64,000 bases of DNA from Streptococcus suis YS56 (GCF_000440115.1 NZ_ALMY01000070.1:1-64000); one strand, 5' to 3'; numbered from the stretch's first letter, positions 28,936 through 37,626 are shown. The notes: a model not told the origin generated them from the sequence alone. Numbers and translations: made by a program.

Positions 28936-30033
28936 ATGTTTTATCTAGGAGAATTTGGTTTAGACCGCAAGGATCAACACGTTGGCTTGGCCAACCAGCA
29001 ATACAGTACCACACCGGCCAAGGACTTTACGGAGACCTTGTTTGTCCATCATTCCCTACCTCAGACCAAGGTGGATGAAGTGGATATTTCGACCAGTGTA
29101 GCTGGTTTGGACTTTGCCTTTCCTTTCTTCATCAATGCCATGACAGGTGGAAGCAAGAAGACGCGGGAAATCAATCGCCTCTTGGGAATTATGGGGCATT
29201 TTGGGAAGATTGCTCTGGCTTCAGGCTCGGTTAGTGCGGCGATCAAGGATCCGTCTGTTGCGGAAACCTTCTCCGTTATGCGTCGGGAAAATCCTTATGG
29301 CATTATTTTTGCCAATCTAGGTGCCCACCACAGTGTTGAGAACGCCAAACGGGCGGTGGATTTGTTGGAGGCCAATGCCATCCAAATCCATGTCAATGCA
29401 CCCCAGGAGATTGTCATGCCTGAGGGAGACCGTGACTTTACTATGTGGTTGAAGAATATTGAAACCTTGGTGAGGGAGATGGAAGTACCGGTCATCGTCA
29501 AGGAAGTTGGTTTTGGTATGAGTCGTGAAACAGTGGCCCAGCTGGCTTCTGTCGGTGTCAAGACCATTGATGTGTCTGGGACTGGGGGGACGGATTTTGC
29601 CAAGATTGAAAATGCCCGTCGGACCTTCAATGATTATACCTACTTAGAGGGTTGGGGTCAGTCAACTGTGACATCCTTGGTGGAAGCCATGTCTGTCCCT
29701 GAAGAAGTTCGCCCAAGTTTGATTGCATCTGGTGGTATTAAGACGCCACTAGATATTGTCAAATCATTGGCCCTCGGTGCAGACCTTGTTGGTATGTCCA
29801 ATCATTTCCTTCAGTATGTCAAGGATGGTAAGGGGCATCGTTTTGATGACGGCCTGCAGGCTATTAAGACTTATCAATGGCAGATGGCTGAAATCATGAC
29901 CATGCTGGGTGCTAAAAACATCGCAGAACTCCGTCAGAAAGATTTGGTCTTGGCTCCAAATGTACAAAACTGGTGCGAAGCGCGTGGGATTGACTGGAAA
30001 GCCTATGCCCGTCGGTCACAATTGGTAAAATAA
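28936..30033 (+). CDS. fni: Type 2 isopentenyl-diphosphate delta-isomerase
   Basis: FMN- and NADPH-dependent enzyme that interconverts isopentenyl and dimethylallyl diphosphate. The 365 residues form a TIM barrel. Family features are 'RKDQHVGLA' at the N-terminus, 'INAMTGGSKKTREIN', 'VNAPQEIVMPEGDRDF' and the FMN phosphate site 'DVSGTGGTDF' and 'IASGGIKTPLDI'. It closes the four-gene operon; HMG-CoA synthase and reductase are not in the window and must be elsewhere. A terminator follows. Confidence 0.96.
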   Translation: MFYLGEFGLDRKDQHVGLANQQYSTTPAKDFTETLFVHHSLPQTKVDEVDISTSVAGLDFAFPFFINAMTGGSKKTREINRLLGIMGHFGKIALASGSVSAAIKDPSVAETFSVMRRENPYGIIFANLGAHHSVENAKRAVDLLEANAIQIHVNAPQEIVMPEGDRDFTMWLKNIETLVREMEVPVIVKEVGFGMSRETVAQLASVGVKTIDVSGTGGTDFAKIENARRTFNDYTYLEGWGQSTVTSLVEAMSVPEEVRPSLIASGGIKTPLDIVKSLALGADLVGMSNHFLQYVKDGKGHRFDDGLQAIKTYQWQMAEIMTMLGAKNIAELRQKDLVLAPNVQNWCEARGIDWKAYARRSQLVK

Positions 30034-30046
30034 ATACGTACGTTAG

Positions 30047-30076
30047 AGGTAGAAACTAGACGATTTCTACCTTTTT
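30047..30076 (+). terminator. Mevalonate operon terminator
   Basis: AGGTAGAAA (30047-30055) pairs perfectly with TTTCTACCT (30064-30072), followed by T4. Confidence 0.85.
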
Positions 30077-30123
30077 CTGCATATTTATGTTAAAATAAAT
30101 GAAAATTTAGAAGAGGTGTTCAG

Positions 30124-30390
30124 ATGAAAGCTATTGTTACAGTTGTCGGAAAAGACAAGTCAGGAATCGTTGCAGGTGTTGCGACTAAGATTGCGGAATT
30201 GGGTTTGAATATTGATGACATTTCCCAGACTGTTTTGGATGAGTATTTTACCATGATGGCGGTGGTGTCATCAGATGAGAAGCAAGATTTCACGCAACTT
30301 CGTTCAGAATTGGATGCCTTTGGTCAAAGTTTGAACGTGAAAATCAACATTCAAAGTGCGGCGATTTTTGATGCTATGCACAACTTGTAA
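30124..30390 (+). CDS. ACT domain protein (UPF0237, GcvR-like)
   Basis: An 88-residue single ACT domain: '[23 protein letters not shown]' followed by '[20 protein letters not shown]'. ACT domains bind small ligands, often amino acids. It is directly followed (11 bases) by the UPF0210 gene, a conserved pairing in Firmicutes, which suggests that they work together, perhaps with the ACT protein as ligand-sensing partner. No specific function is known. AGAGGTG precedes the ATG. Confidence 0.85.
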   Translation: MKAIVTVVGKDKSGIVAGVATKIAELGLNIDDISQTVLDEYFTMMAVVSSDEKQDFTQLRSELDAFGQSLNVKINIQSAAIFDAMHNL

Positions 30391-30401
30391 GGAGAACAAT
30401 C

Positions 30402-31739
30402 ATGGACATTAGACAGGTTAGAGAAACCATTGAGATGATTGAGGAGCAGCACTTCGACATTCGGACCATTACCATGGGGATTTCCCTTTTGGACTGTATC
30501 GACTCGGACATCGATAAGGCTGCGGAAAAAGTGTACACCAAAATTGTAACCAAGGCCAAGAACTTGGTAGCGGTCGGTGATGAGATTGCGGCGGAGCTAG
30601 GCATTCCCATTGTCAACAAACGGGTGTCGGTAACGCCTATTGCTTTGATTGGTGCGGCGACGGATGCCACGGATTATCTTCCCTTGGCTCATGCCTTGGA
30701 CAAGGCGGCTCATGAGATTGGCATCGATTTTATCGGAGGCTTTTCAGCTCTGGTTCAAAAGGGCTACCAGAAAGGGGATGAAATCCTCATCAACTCTATA
30801 CCGCAGGCATTGGCCCAAACGACAAAAGTCTGCTCGTCAGTCAACATCGGATCGACCAAGACGGGCATCAATATGACTGCCGTGCGGGATATGGGGCGGA
30901 TCATCAAGGAGACGGCGGAGGCTTCTGATATGGGGGCGGCCAAGCTGGTGGTCTTTGCTAATGCGGTCGAGGACAATCCTTTCATGGCGGGTGCCTTCCA
31001 TGGTGTCGGCGAGGCGGATGTGGTCATCAATGTCGGCGTGTCTGGTCCTGGTGTGGTCAAGCGTGCCCTTGAAAAAGTGCGTGGTGAGAGTTTTGACGTG
31101 GTGGCTGAAACCGTTAAGAAGACGGCCTTCAAGATTACCCGTATCGGGCAGTTGGTCGGCAATATGGCTAGCGAACGCCTGGGTGTCAAGTTCGGGATTG
31201 TGGACTTGTCCCTTGCTCCGACGCCAGCCGTTGGAGACTCAGTAGCTCGGGTCTTGGAGGAAATGGGTTTAGAAACCGTAGGTACGCACGGAACGACTGC
31301 TGCCCTGGCTTTGCTCAATGACGCAGTCAAAAAAGGTGGGGTCATGGCCTGCAACCAAGTAGGTGGCTTGTCAGGTGCCTTTATCCCTGTGTCTGAGGAC
31401 GAGGGCATGATTGCTGCGGTGCAAAATGGCTCGCTCAACCTTGAAAAATTGGAAGCTATGACGGCTATCTGTTCTGTTGGTTTGGACATGATTGCTATTC
31501 CAGAAACAACGCCAGCTGAAACCATTGCGGCTATGATTGCGGATGAGGCGGCGATTGGAGTTATCAACCAGAAAACCACTGCGGTCCGTATTATTCCGCT
31601 TGGCAAAGAAGGGGATATGATTGAATTTGGCGGGCTTCTGGGAACAGCCCCTGTCATGAAGGTCAATCGGGCTTCGTCTGCTGACTTTATCAACCGTGGT
31701 GGACAAATTCCAGCACCGATTCATAGTTTTAAGAACTAA
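30402..31739 (+). CDS. UPF0210 (DUF711/PFL) family protein
   Basis: A 445-residue conserved protein of unknown biochemical function. Homologue structures show a PFL/anaerobic-ribonucleotide-reductase-like barrel. The sequence is rich in Gly/Ala turns, for example '[19 protein letters not shown]' and '[20 protein letters not shown]'. No glycyl-radical loop is evident, so enzymatic radical chemistry should not be assumed. It pairs with the ACT gene in front; GGAG lies upstream of the ATG. Confidence 0.88.
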   Translation: MDIRQVRETIEMIEEQHFDIRTITMGISLLDCIDSDIDKAAEKVYTKIVTKAKNLVAVGDEIAAELGIPIVNKRVSVTPIALIGAATDATDYLPLAHALDKAAHEIGIDFIGGFSALVQKGYQKGDEILINSIPQALAQTTKVCSSVNIGSTKTGINMTAVRDMGRIIKETAEASDMGAAKLVVFANAVEDNPFMAGAFHGVGEADVVINVGVSGPGVVKRALEKVRGESFDVVAETVKKTAFKITRIGQLVGNMASERLGVKFGIVDLSLAPTPAVGDSVARVLEEMGLETVGTHGTTAALALLNDAVKKGGVMACNQVGGLSGAFIPVSEDEGMIAAVQNGSLNLEKLEAMTAICSVGLDMIAIPETTPAETIAAMIADEAAIGVINQKTTAVRIIPLGKEGDMIEFGGLLGTAPVMKVNRASSADFINRGGQIPAPIHSFKN

Positions 31740-31763
31740 ATTGATTGTTTAGGTCGATTTGAG

Positions 31764-31991
31764 ATGGAAGGTCGAAATGACAAGAACTCGTCGTCAGAAA
31801 TCTTTGAAGACTTAAAAAAAGAACGGCTTAAGGAGTATTATTCTGGGAGGGCTCGTTTTCCTGATAGAATTAAAGCTGAACTATTCGTTATAAAATGCCA
31901 ACGATTAAAAAAGGAAATCGGAGAAAGAAACCTAGTGCGATCTTATCTTTGTCCAGCTTGTCATGCCTGGCAGGTTACAAGTCATAAATAA
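31764..31991 (+). CDS. Small Cys-containing hypothetical protein
   Basis: A 75-residue charged protein ending 'YLCPACHAWQVTSHK', with a CxxCH pair that could hold part of a zinc site; otherwise not recognised. It is 24 bases after the UPF0210 stop, in the same direction. The best ribosome site (GGAAGG) serves the out-of-frame ATG at 31777, which opens 'MTRTRRQKS' and stops after 12 codons; the main frame then continues 'FEDLKKERLKEYY'. This may mean a frameshift near 31800 has disrupted a longer basic N-terminus. Confidence 0.5.
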   Translation: MEGRNDKNSSSEIFEDLKKERLKEYYSGRARFPDRIKAELFVIKCQRLKKEIGERNLVRSYLCPACHAWQVTSHK

Positions 31992-32262
31992 AGAAGACCG
32001 ATTATTAGTACTCGTTTTATAAAGTGAAATGCAAGAAAAATAGGCTCTCTAAGACAGTGGTGGGTAAAACCATCACTAAGCTTAGGGAGCCTATTTGAAT
32101 AGAGGCAAATGTCTCAGATAACTTACAAGATGATGTAGTTAAACTCACATTGGGAGGGGGCATATTGTCAGGTAAGCGATTCTTGATATTTGAGTCTAGA
32201 AATTGAATTTAGTTTATTCCTCGAAAGTCAGATAAAAGGGAGAACTATCAATTTAAAATGTA
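31992..32262. other. Convergent intergenic region
   Basis: This 271-bp stretch between the plus-strand small ORF and the minus-strand ABC operon holds a long hairpin (32038-32096) and otherwise no gene or repeat that could be recognised. Confidence 0.6.
32036..32096 (-). terminator. Long hairpin terminator of the ABC-2 operon
   Basis: Arms of 25 bases (32038-32062 and 32071-32095) pair with a few mismatches around an 8-base loop. On the minus strand the stem is followed by a T run, so it can end the ABC operon about 165 bases after its last gene. On the plus strand the T run is short. Confidence 0.65.
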
Positions 32263-33216
32263 TCATTCACCTACTTTTTGTTTTTGCATATAATTTGCAA
32301 TTAGGAAAAACAAAAGTGTATATCCTACAATGACTGTAATCGATTGAGTCAAATTAGTTGAGTGGCCATCAATATTTTTTCCTAAATTTGAAATATAATA
32401 CTGAGGAAAAATATAATGTATCTTATCTTGTATAGAACCTTTTTTTACAGAGAATAATGCACCCGAAAGAAGCATAGTCAGAACAGATACCATTGTTCCT
32501 ATTAATAGCGCCCCTTGATTTTTTTTAGTCCAGGTGGATAAAACCATTCCAAAGTTTGCTGAAAATACCTCAATTAGGAGGATATATAGTACTAAGTTCC
32601 ACGATATATCAAGATCAAACAATGGGAATAAAATTAAGCTGCTTAATAAATTCGTAATAGATAAAATTAAAAAATTAAACATTACCTGCTGTAGAACATA
32701 AGAAAAGTTTGATACTCCGCTTAGATAGATTCGTTTATCTAGACCATTTCTATCATCAAAATAGAATCTATACAGTATTAATGATAGTATCATAGAACTC
32801 ATAGCCATAACAGTAATAATAATTTTATAATGATTATTACCGCTAGAAGTAGAAGCAGTTAATGATTTTCCTTTATTTAAATACTGACTTAATTTCTTGC
32901 CTAAAGTTGAATTTCTTACTGTAGTTACTTTATATTTTCCATCCTCTTTACTAATATATGCGTCGTACTTACCAGTTATTAAATTAACATAGTAATCCTT
33001 GTCCCTTTCTACTTCCTCGACAGAAATGTTGGTATTGCTCATTTCTAATAGTTCAATTGCAGTTTTTGTTACACCGATTTTTACCTTTTGGCTTTCCATT
33101 GTTACAACAAACGATGTTGCTGCAATAGTTACAAAAACTAGCAAAAAAGATATAAGAATATATGATTTTTCTTTCAAAAAACGTTGCAAGTTATTTCTTA
33201 AGATAATAAATTTCAT
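32263..33216 (-). CDS. ABC-2 type transporter permease
   Basis: A 317-residue membrane protein: one N-terminal helix (about 15-38), an external loop of about 110 residues, then five helices, the layout of ABC-2 (YhgE/DrrB-like) exporter permeases. The ATG at 33216 is chosen (GGAGAG 7 bases upstream), two bases beyond the upstream permease stop. It works with the next permease and the ATPase. The gene is strongly AT-rich compared with its neighbours. Substrate unknown (drug, lantibiotic or lipid are typical). Confidence 0.8.
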   Translation of the reverse strand: MKFIILRNNLQRFLKEKSYILISFLLVFVTIAATSFVVTMESQKVKIGVTKTAIELLEMSNTNISVEEVERDKDYYVNLITGKYDAYISKEDGKYKVTTVRNSTLGKKLSQYLNKGKSLTASTSSGNNHYKIIITVMAMSSMILSLILYRFYFDDRNGLDKRIYLSGVSNFSYVLQQVMFNFLILSITNLLSSLILFPLFDLDISWNLVLYILLIEVFSANFGMVLSTWTKKNQGALLIGTMVSVLTMLLSGALFSVKKGSIQDKIHYIFPQYYISNLGKNIDGHSTNLTQSITVIVGYTLLFFLIANYMQKQKVGE

Positions 33217-33217
33217 T

Positions 33218-33958
33218 TTACTCTCCAAAATTTTCAGGCCGATATTTAAAGTGAATGATAATTAAAAATAGTACTGAACATAGTAACAAAATTGATAACG
33301 TATTAAAATATGAACTATAATTTTTATCGTAAATGATACTAAAAAATGTTGACATCACTTTTGAAATTGGAGATAAGGTAGACAAATTAGCAACTTTTTT
33401 CCCAAATATATACATCGGAAAGAATAAACCAGATAGAATTGCTAAAACATTAATAGCTAAATTTAAAATTTTTGTTGCAATATCTTCGCTTTTTAGTAAC
33501 ACACAGAAAGCACCTCCAAATGTGATAGAAAAGGTTACCAAAGCTAAGTCAAGTAATAAACTATAGGCGATATTAGTTTTACCATAGTTTACTAACCCTG
33601 TGCTATTAAAAACAAGCATATAAATTGCTAGTATAAAATACGAAATAGAAATAGAAACGATTAATTTGGATAAATAAATCTTGTAACGTGGAATCGGCGA
33701 ATATACAATCCTGTAATTTGCATACTTCACGTTACTTCCAAATAATAATTCGGGTAATATAATTACAGTTGCCATTGATAAATAAATCATCATCGTAACA
33801 CCATAATAATCATATGATGTTAAAATATCGTCACTAAAAATCGAACCGAATACAAACCCTGTTACTAATATCAGGACAACCGGATAAATTAGTAGATACA
33901 TCATGATTGGTTTATTCTTTAAAAGATTTATCGTATCTTGTTTCATTATTGTTAACAT
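33218..33958 (-). CDS. ABC-2 type transporter permease
   Basis: A 246-residue protein with six predicted helices and no large loop, an ABC-2 permease of the short type. The ATG at 33958 has GTGGGG a few bases upstream; another ATG 12 bases later is possible. The GTG at 33970 is the frame's furthest start but overlaps the ribosome site. It lies between the ATPase and the second permease, so the exporter is probably one ATPase dimer with a heterodimeric membrane part. Confidence 0.8.
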   Translation of the reverse strand: MLTIMKQDTINLLKNKPIMMYLLIYPVVLILVTGFVFGSIFSDDILTSYDYYGVTMMIYLSMATVIILPELLFGSNVKYANYRIVYSPIPRYKIYLSKLIVSISISYFILAIYMLVFNSTGLVNYGKTNIAYSLLLDLALVTFSITFGGAFCVLLKSEDIATKILNLAINVLAILSGLFFPMYIFGKKVANLSTLSPISKVMSTFFSIIYDKNYSSYFNTLSILLLCSVLFLIIIHFKYRPENFGE

Positions 33959-33972
33959 TACAGACCCCACTA

Positions 33973-34914
33973 TTAATCTCTTAATTTTTTCCCAGTTAGT
34001 AGCAAGAAAACATCTTCTAAATTTTTCTTGACCATTGTAATACTAGTAATATTTAGATTGAACTTGATTAAAACCTCCAGTACAGCATTAATCGGCATGG
34101 CCTCCTCACCTATACTAAAGATTATCTCAAACTCACCGTTTTGATTCACCTCTTCAACATTTGTTAATTCACGAATTTCATCTAACACTGCTGGAGAGAA
34201 CTGCTGATCTACTCTAACTTGATAATTAGAATTACTATAATGTTCTAAAATATCATCAAGTGAATCATTCAAAAGTACTACCCCTCCATCCATGATAATG
34301 ACACGGTCACAAATTTGTTGTACTTCTTCCATATAATGAGTTGTGTAAATGATAGTAGCTCCCTCATCCCTTAAATTCTTAATTGAATCTAGAATATGAT
34401 TCCTAGATTGTGGATCAATACCCACAGTTGGTTCATCAAAAATAATCAATTTAGGGCTGTGTGCTATTGCACATGCAATATTCAGACGTCTTTTCATACC
34501 ACCAGAAAAAGTTGACGGTTTATCATCTTTTCTGTCTTCAAGTCCTACTTTTTTTAATGCATTTTCAACTTTTTCATTGATTTCACTTTTTTTAACTCCA
34601 TATAAAGAAGCAAAGAATTTGACATTCTGTGAGGCTGAGATATCTTCATAAATCGCTAATTCTTGGGGAACAATTCCGAGTTGTTTCTTTACATCCTTGA
34701 TGGACAAATTTTCATTATTAAAATATATTATTTCGCCTTCATCAGATTGTAATAAGGTAGATAAAATATTTATTGTCGTGCTTTTTCCCGCACCATTTGG
34801 TCCTAGGAAACCAAGAATCTCACCTTTTGTAACATTAAAATTTAAATTATCTAATGCTTTTCTTCCGTTTTTATACGTTTTTGATAGTTTTTTGACTTCT
34901 AAAAGATTTTCCAT
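33973..34914 (-). CDS. ABC transporter ATP-binding protein (ABC-2/DrrA type)
   Basis: A 313-residue cytoplasmic ATPase. Walker A 'GPNGAGKST', Q-loop 'GIVPQELAIYEDISA', signature 'FSGGMKRRLNIA', Walker B 'LIIFDEPTVGIDP' and H-loop 'IYTTHYMEE' are intact. The C-terminal 80 residues form the extension common in DrrA-like exporters. The ATG at 34914 follows AGGGAAG; a second ATG five codons upstream is possible. It is first in the minus-strand operon and 115 bases after the TetR gene. Confidence 0.9.
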   Translation of the reverse strand: MENLLEVKKLSKTYKNGRKALDNLNFNVTKGEILGFLGPNGAGKSTTINILSTLLQSDEGEIIYFNNENLSIKDVKKQLGIVPQELAIYEDISASQNVKFFASLYGVKKSEINEKVENALKKVGLEDRKDDKPSTFSGGMKRRLNIACAIAHSPKLIIFDEPTVGIDPQSRNHILDSIKNLRDEGATIIYTTHYMEEVQQICDRVIIMDGGVVLLNDSLDDILEHYSNSNYQVRVDQQFSPAVLDEIRELTNVEEVNQNGEFEIIFSIGEEAMPINAVLEVLIKFNLNITSITMVKKNLEDVFLLLTGKKLRD

Positions 34915-35028
34915 TATTTCTTCCCTCATTCTTTAATAATTCCTTTTTAATATTAAACATACCTTGTTTTCTTATCAATTCAGTTTGAATTTCTAAACCA
35001 TCCATTTTAAAATTATCAGAACTAATTC

Positions 35029-35610
35029 TTACTCATTGAAACTAATACTAAAAATAATATTTACTAATTTTTCTATATACCTCTCTTTTTCATCCTCACT
35101 ACCAAATTTTGAAAAGCTAGGGTAGGAATTCTGAATTAAATTCATAATCATTTTTGCTTCTAGAAAAGGTGGATTTTCTTGTAGTTCTGGATTAATAACT
35201 GTAAGTATCTCTACAACAATGGAAACCATTTTTTGATTAAAATACATCATTAATTCTTGAAACTCTTCATCTTTTCTTGAAAGTAACAGAATATCACTAT
35301 TTAAAAAACGATTTTCCCAATTATTATCTATTCCATTAATTAGAAATTCTTTGAATTTAATTTCTGAACGAATATTTTTTCCTGTAACTTCTTTTCGTAA
35401 GACTTCCATTTGCTTTAAAGAATAGTTGAAAAATGTCTTGATTAATTCTTTAAAGACATCTTCCTTACTACTAAAATAATTATAAAAAACTCCCACAGAA
35501 ACTCCTGCAGCCTTTGTAATCTCTTTTGTTGTAATAGAAGTTATGCTTCTATCCTTTAAGAGAGCGTCTGTAGCCTTTATTAATTTTTGTTTATTATCAT
35601 CTTTTGCCAT
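35029..35610 (-). CDS. TetR/AcrR family transcriptional regulator
   Basis: A 193-residue repressor. The HTH covers about residues 10-55, with 'TTKEITKAAGVSVGVFYNYFSSKEDVFKEL' as the recognition region; the rest is the ligand-binding domain. The ATG at 35610 has TGAGGTAAC upstream; two further in-frame ATGs upstream are less likely. Its position directly before an ABC-2 exporter in the same direction suggests that it controls the exporter, with the exported compound or an antibiotic as inducer (inference). The gene shares the low GC of the exporter genes. Confidence 0.85.
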   Translation of the reverse strand: MAKDDNKQKLIKATDALLKDRSITSITTKEITKAAGVSVGVFYNYFSSKEDVFKELIKTFFNYSLKQMEVLRKEVTGKNIRSEIKFKEFLINGIDNNWENRFLNSDILLLSRKDEEFQELMMYFNQKMVSIVVEILTVINPELQENPPFLEAKMIMNLIQNSYPSFSKFGSEDEKERYIEKLVNIIFSISFNE

Positions 35611-35818
35611 AGTTGTTACCTCAACATAATTTTTTATTTCCATACATGAATTATAACTCATTTAAATTTTGTTTTCAAGCATTTTTCTGAACCCTATCTC
35701 ATATTTTGAATTGATATTTAGAATATATGAACAAAAATTCACCTAAAAGACATCTTTATATATTATAATAAACTCATAATTCAATAGAATAAAATAAATG
35801 GGACTCCAATTTTTCTCC

Positions 35819-35848
35819 AAACCGATTGCGACAAGCAGTCGGTTTTTT
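35819..35848 (+). terminator. Orphan plus-strand terminator
   Basis: AAACCGA…TCGGTTT stem (35819-35825/35839-35845) with inner pairing TTGC/GCAG-like and a T6 tail. There is no plus-strand gene directly upstream; the nearest ends at 31991, beyond the AT-rich minus-strand exporter genes. Confidence 0.7.
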
Positions 35849-35857
35849 GCTATACTT

Positions 35858-35961
35858 ATACTCAATGAAAATCAAAAGCAGGCTAGGCGACGCAGATGCA
35901 GATAGAACTGGAGTTCATCAAATCAAGTCAACAACGTTTGCTTTTGATTTTCGAAGGGTAT
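35858..35961 (-). repeat. 104-bp inverted-repeat element, copy B (RUP-like, inverted)
   Basis: In the opposite orientation to copies A and C. The ends are ATACTCAATGAAAATC and GATTTTCGAAGGGTAT; the subterminal arms pair as AAAAGCA/TGCTTTT. The centre is closely related to copy C (shared GATGAACTCCAGTTCTATCT on the complementary strand). It lies just before the histidine phosphatase gene. Confidence 0.85.
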
Positions 35962-35990
35962 TAATAGTAAGAAAAGACAAGGAGAACACT

Positions 35991-36686
35991 ATGGCAGATG
36001 TAAGATTATATATTTCTCGACATGGGAAAACCATGTTTAATACCATCGGGCGCGTGCAGGGTTGGTGTGATACACCGCTGACCAAGGCTGGTGAGGAAGG
36101 AATTCGTGAACTGGGCTTGGGGCTCAAGGATGCGGGTCTTGAATTTAAACTAGCCGTATCCAGTGACCTGGGGCGGACCGTTCAGACCATGACCATTGCC
36201 CAGCGTGAGTTGGGAATTTTGGGAAAAATCCCATATTACCAAGACAAGCGTATCCGTGAATGGTGCTTTGGTAGTTTCGAGGGCATGTATGATGCCGAGC
36301 TTTTTCAAGGTGTCCTGCCTCGTTTGAAAGGGACAGTTGATGCGACAGGCATGTCCTTTGCGGAAATCGCAGCAGGTATCCAAGAAGCAGACACCGCTGG
36401 ATGGGCGGAATCATGGGAGGTTTTGAGCAATCGTATCTTGACAGGCTTTGAGGCTATCGCCCAAGACTTGGAAAAGCAAGGTGGCGGCAATGCCCTTGTG
36501 GTCAGTCACGGTATGACCATTGCAACCCTGGCTCATTTGTTGGAGCCAGAGCGTGGAGCCAATGTCTTCCTCGATAACGGCTCAATCACCGTCCTCAAAT
36601 ACGAAAATGGCAAGCTTTTAATTGAAGCAGTTGGCGACCTATCCTACCGCAAACGCGGAGCAGAATTGATTGCCCAAGGGGAATAA
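35991..36686 (+). CDS. Histidine phosphatase family protein (phosphoglycerate mutase-like)
   Basis: A 231-residue protein with the RHG catalytic motif at the N-terminus ('YISRHGKTMFN'), the acid/base region 'REWCFGSFEGM' and the second His in 'LVVSHGMTIATL'. These enzymes dephosphorylate sugar phosphates or act as cofactor-dependent mutases; the substrate is not evident. The ATG at 35991 has AAGGAG 9 bases upstream; the longer open frame upstream runs through repeat copy B and is rejected. It is followed by a terminator. Confidence 0.85.
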   Translation: MADVRLYISRHGKTMFNTIGRVQGWCDTPLTKAGEEGIRELGLGLKDAGLEFKLAVSSDLGRTVQTMTIAQRELGILGKIPYYQDKRIREWCFGSFEGMYDAELFQGVLPRLKGTVDATGMSFAEIAAGIQEADTAGWAESWEVLSNRILTGFEAIAQDLEKQGGGNALVVSHGMTIATLAHLLEPERGANVFLDNGSITVLKYENGKLLIEAVGDLSYRKRGAELIAQGE

Positions 36687-36692
36687 GATATA

Positions 36693-36720
36693 AAATCAGG
36701 GAGTTTTCTCTGATTTTTTT
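36693..36720 (+). terminator. Terminator after the histidine phosphatase gene
   Basis: AAATCAG (36693-36699) plus GAG pair with CTC plus TGATTT (36711-36716), ending in T7. Confidence 0.8.
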
Positions 36721-36721
36721 G

Positions 36722-36783
36722 TTGACTTATGTATCGAGATGCGATACAATTTGTATATCGAAGTTCGATGTATCGTAGTGCGA
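36722..36783 (+). promoter_or_regulatory. PadR operon promoter with three TATCG-type operator repeats
   Basis: TTGACT (36722-36727), 17 bp, TACAAT (36745-36750). Three related units follow one another: TATCGAGATGCGATA (36732-36746, within the spacer), TATCGAAGTTCGATG (36756-36770) and TATCGTAGTGCGAAA (from 36771). The first two are near-palindromes with a TATCG-N5-CGAT form. Their position over the promoter suggests autorepression by the downstream PadR protein. Confidence 0.65.
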
Positions 36784-36793
36784 AAGGAGTTTT

Positions 36794-37117
36794 ATGAACG
36801 ATAAGTTAAAACGCGTCTATGTTCCCATGACAGAGACAGCCTTCTATATTCTCTTTCATTTACAGGAAGAACGGCATGGTTACGATATTACCCAGAAGAC
36901 CAAGGAAGTCACGGCAGGTCAGGTCGTGATTAGCCCGGGAACCATGTACGGCACCCTGTCGAAAATGGAGAAGGACGGATTGATTGCCTTTGTCAGAGAA
37001 GAAGACAAGCGAAAGTTTTACAAAATAACAGCAACAGGTCGAGAAATTCTAGGCATAGAATTGGCTCGAATCGAACGCCTTTATCGAAATAGCAAGGGGG
37101 AAAGTTATGGAAACTAA
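36794..37117 (+). CDS. PadR family transcriptional regulator
   Basis: A 107-residue winged-helix protein: 'TETAFYILFHLQEERHGYDITQKTKEVT' and the wing 'VISPGTMYGTLSKMEKDGLI' are diagnostic of PadR. It is the short (type 2) form, with one C-terminal dimerisation helix. AAAGGAG precedes the ATG. It overlaps the DUF2812 gene by 11 bases; this PadR-DUF2812 pair recurs in Firmicutes and usually acts like a two-gene sensory unit whose inducer is unknown. Confidence 0.92.
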   Translation: MNDKLKRVYVPMTETAFYILFHLQEERHGYDITQKTKEVTAGQVVISPGTMYGTLSKMEKDGLIAFVREEDKRKFYKITATGREILGIELARIERLYRNSKGESYGN

Positions 37118-37610
37118 GACAGAATGTAAAGTATTTTTTATCACAGATTTCAATCAACAGGCACGCTACCTTAGTGAAATGCATAAGAAGGGGTGGAAGC
37201 TAGTTAAAATTAGCTGGAGCTTGTTTTATCATTTTGAAAAATGTGAGCCAGAGGATGTCGCCTACCAAGTTGATTTTAAAGAAAGTAAAAACAAGGATAG
37301 AGAATCCTATCTACGCATGTACGAGGACTATGGTTGGGAATTTGTCACATCATGCCAAAACTTCGTTATTTTTAGGAAGGCAGCTGTAAAGGGAGATCTT
37401 GAGATATACGGCGATAGGGAAAGCAAAGTGGAATTTGTTAAAACAATCATCCAAAGACGTTATTTACTATCCTTAGGACTTTATTTCATTTTGATAGGGG
37501 TGAATCTGAATGAGCATCATTATGTACTTACACTTATTCTTTCCGCTATCTATATCCCTCTCTTGCTGTTGATTGGATACCGTTTTTATCGACTTGTAAA
37601 AAACAACTAG
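37107..37610 (+). CDS. DUF2812 domain membrane protein
   Basis: A 167-residue protein. Residues 1-105 form a soluble DUF2812 domain ('NQQARYLSEMHKKGWKLVKI' and 'YEFVTSCQNF'-like 'GWEFVTSCQNFVIFRK'), followed by two hydrophobic helices (about 112-130 and 138-158). The function is not known; such proteins are regularly encoded directly after a PadR regulator, and a role as membrane-bound partner or anti-repressor is possible but unproven. It starts inside the padR gene. Confidence 0.85.
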   Translation: METKTECKVFFITDFNQQARYLSEMHKKGWKLVKISWSLFYHFEKCEPEDVAYQVDFKESKNKDRESYLRMYEDYGWEFVTSCQNFVIFRKAAVKGDLEIYGDRESKVEFVKTIIQRRYLLSLGLYFILIGVNLNEHHYVLTLILSAIYIPLLLLIGYRFYRLVKNN

Positions 37611-37626
37611 GTCCTCAGACTGATTT

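Larger units (their letters stand above)
35611..35990. other. Spacer with orphan terminator and repeat copy B
   Basis: The TetR-proximal 150 bases are very AT-rich and should contain its promoter, which could not be fixed. A plus-strand terminator (35819-35848) and the 104-bp repeat copy B (35858-35961) follow. No gene is supported. Confidence 0.55.

Noticed and set aside
30764-31693. A 309-residue open frame on the minus strand inside the UPF0210 gene
   Set aside because: Composition is Ser/Thr/Pro-rich as expected from antisense of an Ala/Gly-rich gene; no ribosome site and no recognisable domain.
35826-35990. N-terminal extension of the histidine phosphatase
   Set aside because: The extra codons come from repeat copy B; the RHG domain starts directly after the ATG at 35991, which has a proper ribosome site.
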